Origin: Candidatus Aminicenantota bacterium
GTDB lineage: Bacteria > Acidobacteriota > Aminicenantia > UBA2199
NCBI GenBank assembly: GCA_024644125.1
Contig: JAHELQ010000279.1
Coordinates: 1 to 7,011, forward strand
Length of the DNA stretch: 7,011 bases
Direction of reading: 5' to 3'
Shown piece after piece: positions 1 through 5,521 of this stretch. The notes below the pieces were generated by a model, which had not been told where the DNA came from, did not search any database, and saw only the letters and a program-made list of their open reading frames with translations. The translations under genes and the position numbers were made by a program. How positions within the stretch are numbered: position 1 is the stretch's first letter; each line of letters begins with the position of its first letter.

Positions 1-1
1 G

Positions 2-640
2 CGCAGTTATGGTTGGTATTCAAGAGGAGTTGAGAAATTGGTTCCTCCTGAAAAAAGCAAATTCGGTAGTGTGATCATCTACGCCACTGCTCCAGGGAAA
101 TTCGCCAATGACGGCATAGGTCGTAATGGAGTGTTTACGAAACATCTTTTAAAACATATTAGAACACCGGGCTTGAAAATTGAAGATATGCTGAAGCGGG
201 TGGCAATGGGGGTAGAGAGTGATACCAGGGGCGAACAAGAACCCTGGAACGAAAGTAATTTAAAGACCGATTTTTATTTTGACATGTCTGTGCCGCCCGG
301 GAAGATTTCGTCGCTTCCTCCCGAATTGCTTGCCGGGAATTGTGACGATCTAATGGATATCTGGCCGTTGCCGGAAATCGAACAGAAAACAGGCGAGCCA
401 CCCTTCCCGACTATGACCGTCTTTGCCGAGGCGAATGCCACTTTGTATAGCGAGGCGTGTAAACTAGGGATCACGCGGGCGGCATGTATGTTTTTTGGCA
501 GGCAGCCTTCGAATAAAGAATTTAAGCAAGCGGTACACCGAATGTATTGCGACCGTTTGGGGGAAATGCCCGGGGATAAGATCCGGGTCCGAGTTCAGAT
601 CGAATTTTATAAAAAATATCAGAGGTTGAAGGAAGGATAG
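2..640 (+). CDS. Caspase-like peptidase (C14 family), C-terminal part with an extra C-terminal region; 5' end outside window
   Basis: The frame is open from base 2, giving 212 visible residues, so the true start is upstream of the window. Visible residues 1-93 match the C-terminal (p10-like) part of bacterial caspase-like domains: a basic stretch (RSYGWYSRG), the strand VIIYATAPG, the motif DGIGRNGVFTKHLLKHI, then EDMLKRV, a PW pair and the closing strand DFYF. In the family the catalytic Cys (D-x-C-R) sits just before the first visible residue and the His earlier still, so neither can be checked. Residues 94-212 form a tail I do not recognise: a proline-rich linker, then helical sequence with four cysteines (in NCD, EAC, AAC and YCD) and a lysine-rich end. 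An internal TTG at 38 is not a credible start because it would cut the domain. The next gene follows 82 bp later on the same strand. Family call is confident; substrate and activation are unknown. Confidence 0.85.
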   Translation, partial: RSYGWYSRGVEKLVPPEKSKFGSVIIYATAPGKFANDGIGRNGVFTKHLLKHIRTPGLKIEDMLKRVAMGVESDTRGEQEPWNESNLKTDFYFDMSVPPGKISSLPPELLAGNCDDLMDIWPLPEIEQKTGEPPFPTMTVFAEANATLYSEACKLGITRAACMFFGRQPSNKEFKQAVHRMYCDRLGEMPGDKIRVRVQIEFYKKYQRLKEG

Positions 641-667
641 GGGTTGTTCAGGATATAGAATATGAGT

Positions 668-688
668 GAACGTTCGTTTGTTTGAACG
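668..688. repeat. Small inverted repeat upstream of the secreted-protein gene
   Basis: An 8-bp palindrome GAACGTTC (668-675) is followed by GAACG (684-688), so CGTTC at 671-675 pairs with GAACG across 8 bases. It lies about 35 bp before the chosen ATG of the next gene and could be an operator or a weak hairpin. The arms are short, and the spacing fits neither the Bacillus-type nor the alphaproteobacterial LexA box. Regulatory meaning is not established. Confidence 0.25.
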
Positions 689-713
689 AGTAAATTCATT
701 AAATAATATGAGA

Positions 714-720
714 GGGAGGA
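714..720 (+). promoter_or_regulatory. Ribosome binding site deciding the ATG at 723
   Basis: GGGAGGA is a strong Shine-Dalgarno match. GGAGG ends three bases before ATG 723. The spacing is short, but this is the only good site, and it lies downstream of the other in-frame candidates (GTG 666, ATG 708), so it favours 723. Confidence 0.6.
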
Positions 721-722
721 AA

Positions 723-2675
723 ATGAAATTCCAAAAGAAATTCGTGTTTTTTTTTGTTTTACTTGCGTTTGTGGGAGCCGTCTTCGGGCAGTCGGTAAAG
801 CCGGTAAATCAGGTAGAGCCTGTGGAGCAGGTAGCCGGTAATTCTATCGACAAAATGGATTTGCAGGAGGAAACCTTTGAGGTGTTGAATCAGTTGGATC
901 ACCTTTTAATGGATTCGAAGTCTTTGAACGCCTTGTTCTCCGATCAGAGCGAGGAAAATTTCAATATGTACGAGGCGCAATTCTGTCTGGTCAACTCGTT
1001 GGTGGAAAAAATGGACGATCTGCAAAAAAGATGGGAGAAGCATATCAAACTAGACAGGAATGACAAGGTGTTACGCGTATTTACCGCCACTGTCCAATTG
1101 GCGATGTATTCGATTTATTCCAGACCTGAGCGATATATGGGTTTTTTGAAAGTGTTTAAGCAGGCCGAGAGGCAATTGAAATGTTTCGCATTCTTTAAAA
1201 AGATATATGAGAAAATTTCCTTAAAAGAAAATACCGATGCGATGGTGTATCAAATGCTGAAAGAGGGGAGCCAGGAGGTCGAGCAGCCAAATTTGGATCA
1301 CCTGTTGAGCTATACAAGGGGGCTCGATAAAAAGGTGGAGAAAAAATCAAACAATGGCGCGATGGATGATCCGGATATACTTTCGTACCGGGATCGGGCG
1401 GATGATTGGGAAATCAGGGCAGAGGCGATTCTTGAAAAAGCCAGAGTCAATATTGATTGGGCTCTGGAGCTGGATTCGCAATATGTGGACGCTTTGATTC
1501 TCGATGCCCAACTCCTGGTGTTGGAGGCTAATTACCAGGAGGCGAAAGCGCGTTTCGATGAACTGGATAATAAAAAATTATTCAAGGAGAAGCGTTCTTT
1601 ACTCACTAGCTGGCAGGCTTTCATGGAATTAATGGAGGGCAGTCAGGAAATGGGGAAGTCCAGATTGAAACTGGCATCCGCCTATTCGGAACCGGCTCTG
1701 AATTCCGACTGGGCGTTTGAGTATTTAAAGCTATTCAAAAGCGCGCAATCAAAGTGGATTGTATTCAATTTCAATGATTTCGATCTTCTCAAGGAAGGAA
1801 ATCTGAAAGATGTGAGCGACAAATCCTACGATTCCGCTTTGAAGGTATTGACGGAACTCGAAAAGCCTATAGCGAATCTGCCGCGGCATTTGAACGATAA
1901 GGTGTTCGATCGTATCTCCAGGGGGCGTCGGAAATTGTTTTACACACTTAACTCCGACACTTCGAAACGAAATTTGAAAAAATTCGCAAAATTGATCGAG
2001 AATCTATATGATTATGGGAGTGAATTGCATAAATGTATGGGCAAATGGCATGAGCTGTCAAATAAAAGCAAATTTGACGCCCGGTTCTTCTACTGGCTGA
2101 ATTGGTCTAATTGCGCGTTTGTTCTGAATTATATGGTGGAGAATACTATGGAATTGGTGGATAACGACCTATTGAATGGCTATTTGACCGAACGGCTAAA
2201 AAGACGCGGTAAGGGGAGAAAGGTTGATTTCCTCTCCCAATGGAAAGAATGGCGGGATGAAGTTGGGAAATCATTGCCTGATGTATTGGAGAAAATGCGG
2301 GAACCTGGAAAGAACTCAGTTTATTTTCAAATTCTGGATTTTGAGTATGAAGCGTTTTTCGGAGATGTGGATCTCGCCTTAAATAAATTGGATGCTATCG
2401 AGAAAATGTTCGAAATTCAAGACCGCCGTCAATTGCAGCTCCAATCGAACAATGAGAAGATTAATGTCAATGCTTTCATCGTATCCTGGAAATCCTCGTT
2501 GTTACTGAAAAAGGGGAAGTTCGATGAAGCGGAAGAATTACTCGGAAAGATTGAGAATTGGGAATTTCTCACGTCCTGGAGGGCTAACCAGGAGAAATTG
2601 ATTTTTATAAAATCTCGGCCGCCCCTCCAACTTCAGTCACCTCAAAATTCTTCGAAGATTACGAAGAGCCATTGA
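723..2675 (+). CDS. Secreted alpha-helical TPR-like protein of unknown function
   Basis: I do not recognise this 650-residue protein. ATG 723 is chosen because GGGAGGA stands just upstream and because it starts directly on a Sec signal peptide: basic n-region (KFQKK), hydrophobic core at residues 7-19 and a likely cleavage after VFG, before Gln23. The mature N-terminus has a short Pro/Val/Gln-rich stretch (about 24-38). The rest looks almost wholly helical and charged. Two parts resemble tetratricopeptide helix pairs: about 230-275 (alternating Ala and large residues, YQEAKARFDEL) and about 584-630 (KGKFDEAEELLGKI); a weaker one is near FGDVDLALNKLDAIEK. There are no obvious catalytic motifs or further membrane segments. 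It lies between a caspase-like gene and a lipoprotein gene that starts 23 bp after its stop, so co-expression with the lipoprotein is likely. A periplasmic scaffold or adaptor role is inference. A run of nine T (747-755) falls inside the signal-peptide codons. Confidence 0.85.
   Translation: MKFQKKFVFFFVLLAFVGAVFGQSVKPVNQVEPVEQVAGNSIDKMDLQEETFEVLNQLDHLLMDSKSLNALFSDQSEENFNMYEAQFCLVNSLVEKMDDLQKRWEKHIKLDRNDKVLRVFTATVQLAMYSIYSRPERYMGFLKVFKQAERQLKCFAFFKKIYEKISLKENTDAMVYQMLKEGSQEVEQPNLDHLLSYTRGLDKKVEKKSNNGAMDDPDILSYRDRADDWEIRAEAILEKARVNIDWALELDSQYVDALILDAQLLVLEANYQEAKARFDELDNKKLFKEKRSLLTSWQAFMELMEGSQEMGKSRLKLASAYSEPALNSDWAFEYLKLFKSAQSKWIVFNFNDFDLLKEGNLKDVSDKSYDSALKVLTELEKPIANLPRHLNDKVFDRISRGRRKLFYTLNSDTSKRNLKKFAKLIENLYDYGSELHKCMGKWHELSNKSKFDARFFYWLNWSNCAFVLNYMVENTMELVDNDLLNGYLTERLKRRGKGRKVDFLSQWKEWRDEVGKSLPDVLEKMREPGKNSVYFQILDFEYEAFFGDVDLALNKLDAIEKMFEIQDRRQLQLQSNNEKINVNAFIVSWKSSLLLKKGKFDEAEELLGKIENWEFLTSWRANQEKLIFIKSRPPLQLQSPQNSSKITKSH
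747..755 (+). repeat. T9 homopolymer within signal-peptide codons
   Basis: Nine consecutive T encode Phe9-Phe11 (three TTT codons) of the signal peptide. Such a tract can slip during replication or transcription, and a one-base change here would shift the frame of nearly the entire 650-residue protein. Length polymorphism has not been observed; only the tract is seen. Confidence 0.5.
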
Positions 2676-2686
2676 ATATTTTAGCC

Positions 2687-2690
2687 GGAG
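2687..2690 (+). promoter_or_regulatory. Ribosome binding site deciding the ATG at 2699
   Basis: GGAG lies eight bases before ATG 2699, a normal spacing. It supports ATG 2699 over the in-frame TTG at 2672, which would overlap the previous stop and add nine residues ahead of the lipoprotein signal. Confidence 0.55.
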
Positions 2691-2698
2691 AAAACAAT

Positions 2699-3802
2699 AT
2701 GAGAAAAGATAAATGTATAAGCTTCTGGGTACTGATTGCGATAGTCGTTTTGAGTGGATGCTCAAAGCCGAAAAAAATATTTGTTTTTGAAACAATGATT
2801 CCGGGATTTATTCAAGGCGAAAGCGCCCTGCAGAAATCTATCGATTATCCTCCGTTTCTGCGGCCCGATGGCAAACGGGACACGATTCATCCGTCGTCTC
2901 AATATTTTGCGTTGGCTGTACTAAATGCCATAGATATCAGCGGACGTTCCCAGGATATACAAAAATCTGTGGCTGATATGCTGTATACAGAATTGTTTGC
3001 GAAAAAACGGTTTAATCTTCTGGATCGCGGGGAATTGGTGGATGTGAATCCCGAATGGTTCGTCTGGTCATTGAAAGAGAATTTAAACGGACAAAAGAAT
3101 ACGATTAAACTGAGCTCTATTCATGAAGATACCGTCGAGCAGAGGTCGTTCGTTTCAGGACGCCCCAATTTCATCGATTCCACAGTAGAATATTTGAAGA
3201 TGCAGGGCAATACGTATGAAAAAATGTATGATGGCTTGCTTGGTAAGGTGGATGGAGTGTTGCTGATGTATATTACTTCTCGAAAAGGATCACAGCGCGG
3301 TGGAATTATTGGAATGGATTACCGGATTGTCAATCGAATTCCTATTAATATCGGGAATTTAAAAGAAGTGGTTCTTTTTGCCGGAAAAGCGAATGTCAGA
3401 TATAACTGTAGTTCCCGTCGAGAGATCGAGATTAACAGAGATGATATTCATGACATTGCGAAAAAAATTGTCGATGTATTCCCCAAGCCTCAAAGTGTTG
3501 AAAATTCGCAGATAGTGAAACGGGATCAGCGCAGAATTGTTATCAATAAAGGAACTGATAAAGGGATCATTCCCGGCCTTTTTGGATACGCGGCTTTCAG
3601 GGAGGAAAGTGTTTTTATCGAGGAAGGGGGAAAAATCGTCAATCCCCGTCATCTCGCTTACCTTGCGAAGTTTGTGGTGACGGAGGTGTATGAAAAAACA
3701 AGTACGGCTTTGTTGCTCTATCCGCCGGAAATCGATACCGTTGAACAGATGGCTAGATATAACTGGGATGTCAAGGTCGGGGATAGCGCAGTGATCAAAT
3801 AG
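2699..3802 (+). CDS. Lipoprotein with CsgG-like domain and FlgT-like C-terminal module
   Basis: The 367-residue product begins with a lipoprotein signal: Arg/Lys n-region, hydrophobic core at residues 9-18 and lipobox LSGC with the lipidated Cys at 21. Ser at +2 predicts outer-membrane sorting in Gram-negative bacteria. Residues about 69-115 follow the CsgG-type pattern: strand FALAVLNAID, then a helix with VADMLYTELF and the hallmark RFNLLDRGELV. Residues about 183-262 continue the fold (GKVDGVLLMYIT, later a helix IAKKIVDVF). Residues about 278-367 contain IVINKGTDKGIIPGLFGYAAF, a pattern like the C-terminal domain of flagellar assembly protein T, and end on VKVGDSAVIK. CsgG itself is the curli secretion pore, but lone CsgG-like lipoproteins often have other or unknown envelope roles, so pore formation is not claimed. 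Start ATG 2699 has GGAG upstream. The gene lies 23 bp after the TPR-like gene and 84 bp before the anchored caspase, which suggests an envelope partner of these proteins. Domain assignment is by eye. Confidence 0.8.
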   Translation: MRKDKCISFWVLIAIVVLSGCSKPKKIFVFETMIPGFIQGESALQKSIDYPPFLRPDGKRDTIHPSSQYFALAVLNAIDISGRSQDIQKSVADMLYTELFAKKRFNLLDRGELVDVNPEWFVWSLKENLNGQKNTIKLSSIHEDTVEQRSFVSGRPNFIDSTVEYLKMQGNTYEKMYDGLLGKVDGVLLMYITSRKGSQRGGIIGMDYRIVNRIPINIGNLKEVVLFAGKANVRYNCSSRREIEINRDDIHDIAKKIVDVFPKPQSVENSQIVKRDQRRIVINKGTDKGIIPGLFGYAAFREESVFIEEGGKIVNPRHLAYLAKFVVTEVYEKTSTALLLYPPEIDTVEQMARYNWDVKVGDSAVIK

Positions 3803-3812
3803 TTATAATTTG

Positions 3813-3821
3813 TGGTATACT
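3813..3821 (+). promoter_or_regulatory. Candidate extended -10 promoter for the caspase-DUF1566 gene
   Basis: TGGTATACT fits the extended -10 pattern TGnTATAAT with one mismatch. The -35 region is poor (TGATCA at 3792-3797, 18-bp spacer, three of six matches), as is common for extended -10 promoters. Another TATAAT stands at 3804-3809 without a good -35. A start near 3828 would give a leader of about 60 nt with the hairpin at its 5' end. Sigma-70-like signals are assumed. Confidence 0.4.
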
Positions 3822-3834
3822 GTTTATTAAATCC

Positions 3835-3863
3835 GGGGCTCATCATCTCGCACGATGGGCCTC
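3835..3863 (+). promoter_or_regulatory. Hairpin in the leader of the caspase-DUF1566 gene
   Basis: Bases 3835-3844 pair with 3854-3863 over ten base pairs (two of them G-U) around a nine-base loop. The stem is GC-rich on its outer side. No T-run follows, so it is not a classic intrinsic terminator for the preceding lipoprotein gene. It could stabilise the leader mRNA, act as an attenuator, or be incidental. Confidence 0.4.
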
Positions 3864-3886
3864 CGGGCATTACGGACTGAATAGTG

Positions 3887-5521
3887 ATGGTGATCAAACG
3901 AATCGTGTTCTGGGTTGGCTTTGTTGCGGTTGTTGGTATGGTTGGATTTTTTCTGTTAGGACAGGAAAAAGGCGTCGAGTTGTTAGTGAAGGGTGAAGGG
4001 CTGGATATCGAGGTGGGGAAGCAGTATCTGGTGTTGATCGCCATCAATGATTATGATAATTGGCTGGATCTGATGGGGCCGGTGAAGGATGCGCTCGGAA
4101 TTCAGACGGTGGTGCTGAAGAATTATTATCTGGATGAGACGGTGCGGTTGTTTGACCGGCAGGCCACGAAGGAGGCGATTGTCAGATTGTTCAAGGATTT
4201 GCAGCATCGGTTGGAAGCGCGTGATTCGGTGTTGATTTTCTACGCCGGACATGGGCACTGGGATCAAGCGTCGAATACCGGGTATTGGATTCCGGCGGAC
4301 GCTGGGGTGGATGAAAACCGTATGGAGAATTGGATCCCCAATCAATTGATCACAGGGCTTGTGGGAAATTTTAAGGCGCGGCATGTACTTTTGGTGTCGG
4401 ATTCATGTTATTCCGGGGATTTGGTGACCAGATACCGCTCAGGAACAGTTGTGATCGATAACGCTTATTTTCAAAAAGCGTATAGTCTGAAGTCGCGGCA
4501 AGTGATGACTTCTGGCTCCATGGAACGGGTCCCGGATAGCTCAGAATTTGCAAGGCAGCTCAAAGTCGCTCTGGAGCAGAACGCGGATTTGTTACTCGAT
4601 CCGGTGAGTTTGTTCGTGCGCGTCCGCTCCGGAGTGAAAGGAAGTCAACCGCTTTTCGGCGATATGCCGGCTATGGGGCATGAACCGGGCGCGACGTTTT
4701 TGTTGTTTCGAAAACCCGGCAAAAAATCATCCCCTTCTTCAACCGCTAAAAAGGCCAGCCCCCGCCGTCAGTGGGGCGATTGGATGCAAACGATCCAGTC
4801 GGAATTCCAGAAAGTGAACAAGCTGGATATTGACAGCGCGGTGACGCTTCTCCGCAAGAAAAGGTCGTGGGAGGCTTTTTTAAAAAAGCTGCAAGAGGAC
4901 AATCCCCATTCTGGTGTTGACAATCATTTGAAAGCGTACGCTGAAGAACGGTTGCGGTATTGGAACAAATTTAAGACGCCGGAGTTTCTTTCGTTTGAAG
5001 GCAATCGCTCCCTTCAACTTCGGAACAATTGTTCGCCAGTGGATTTACGGGATATTCAGACGTTTTTGCGGGCTAACGAATTTTTCTGCGCCAATCAGGG
5101 GATCAATGGCGATTACTCCAATCCCCAGGGCGGTTATTCAGGACGCTTGACCGTAGGAGACAAAGTGGCGGTGGACACAAAGACCGGTTTGATGTGGGAC
5201 CGCACCGGTTCGCCGCAAGGAATGGGATTTGCCGACGTGGGTGGTTGGATCGCCATGATGAACAAGTATAAATACGGCGGGTATGGCGATTGGCGGCTTC
5301 CCACCGCTGAAGAGGCGGCTTCGTTGTTGAGGAGAGAAAAAAATCCCCACGGTCTTCACATCGACAGCAGCTTCTCCTCCATTCAGTTCAAGATTTGGAC
5401 GTGCGACACCATGTCGTCCGGAGGGCAACCGGCCATCTGGATCATCAACTTCAGCATGGGCTACCTGGCCTTCGAATACGAAGTCGGTCCATTTGTCCGG
5501 GCAGTGAGATCAATCACGTGA
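3887..5521 (+). CDS. Membrane-anchored caspase-like peptidase (C14) with C-terminal DUF1566 (C-type-lectin-like) domain
   Basis: This 544-residue protein starts at ATG 3887 (GTG 3884 and GTG 3890 are close alternatives; only a weak GGA precedes). Basic residues and one hydrophobic helix (about 6-25) predict a signal anchor with the rest outside the cytoplasm. Residues about 46-285 are a caspase fold: strand QYLVLIAINDY, then LIFYAGHGH with catalytic His122, then HVLLVSDSCYSGD with catalytic Cys174, then RQVMTSGSMERV, SEFARQLKVALEQN and the closing GHEPGATFLLF. The dyad is intact. A Ser/Lys-rich linker follows (about 284-296), then a helical segment (WEAFLKKLQEDNP ... AEERLRYW) often seen ahead of formylglycine-enzyme-like domains. 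Residues about 425-544 are DUF1566 (Lcl C-terminal family): VDTKTGLMW, GDWRLPTAEEAASLL, IWTCD and the ending FVRAVRS. The last ~50 codons are unusually rich in C-ending codons. The C-terminus overlaps the convergent caspase/DUF4384 gene by 12 bp. Role inferred: an envelope protease whose lectin-like domain binds a ligand. Bacterial relatives tend to cut after Arg or Lys, not Asp; not testable here. Confidence 0.9.
   Translation: MVIKRIVFWVGFVAVVGMVGFFLLGQEKGVELLVKGEGLDIEVGKQYLVLIAINDYDNWLDLMGPVKDALGIQTVVLKNYYLDETVRLFDRQATKEAIVRLFKDLQHRLEARDSVLIFYAGHGHWDQASNTGYWIPADAGVDENRMENWIPNQLITGLVGNFKARHVLLVSDSCYSGDLVTRYRSGTVVIDNAYFQKAYSLKSRQVMTSGSMERVPDSSEFARQLKVALEQNADLLLDPVSLFVRVRSGVKGSQPLFGDMPAMGHEPGATFLLFRKPGKKSSPSSTAKKASPRRQWGDWMQTIQSEFQKVNKLDIDSAVTLLRKKRSWEAFLKKLQEDNPHSGVDNHLKAYAEERLRYWNKFKTPEFLSFEGNRSLQLRNNCSPVDLRDIQTFLRANEFFCANQGINGDYSNPQGGYSGRLTVGDKVAVDTKTGLMWDRTGSPQGMGFADVGGWIAMMNKYKYGGYGDWRLPTAEEAASLLRREKNPHGLHIDSSFSSIQFKIWTCDTMSSGGQPAIWIINFSMGYLAFEYEVGPFVRAVRSIT
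5348..5497 (+). other. NNC-codon-rich tract at the DUF1566 end: candidate DGR variable region
   Basis: In this 50-codon stretch 28 codons end in C, against 14 of the preceding 50 codons (5198-5347). The densest part (5432-5485) reads GCC ATC TGG ATC ATC AAC, then TTC AGC and on through GGC TAC to GTC. It lies in a C-type-lectin-like domain just before the conserved VRAVR ending, where variable regions of diversity-generating retroelements sit. Adenine mutagenesis of AAC template codons gives NNC codons. No template repeat or reverse transcriptase is in the window, so this is a hypothesis only. Confidence 0.3.

Noticed and set aside
38..640. TTG at 38 as a start codon of the first gene
   Set aside because: The frame is open and family-like upstream to base 2, and starting here would leave out the core of the caspase domain. 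The gene is treated as 5'-partial.
668..688. LexA-type operator before the TPR-like gene
   Set aside because: GTTC and GAAC words are present, but the spacing (8 bases in the inverted pair, 12 in the direct pair) does not match known LexA boxes.
682..709. Sigma-70 promoter TTGAAC / TAATAT before the TPR-like gene
   Set aside because: Only four of six matches in each box, and the start would fall on the ribosome binding site itself.
666..722. GTG 666 or ATG 708 as the start of the secreted TPR-like protein
   Set aside because: They would add residues before a well-formed signal peptide, and the strong GGGAGGA site lies downstream of both.
2672..2698. TTG 2672 start overlapping the previous stop codon
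   Set aside because: It adds nine residues ahead of a normal lipoprotein signal, while ATG 2699 has GGAG at a good distance.
3835..3863. Intrinsic terminator of the lipoprotein gene
   Set aside because: The stem is adequate but no T-run follows it.
3718..4553. Minus-strand reading frames over the leader and caspase domain (3718-4047, 3983-4384, 4371-4553)
   Set aside because: They are shadows of the plus-strand caspase gene, with low-complexity Ile/Thr/Pro-rich translations and no recognisable features.
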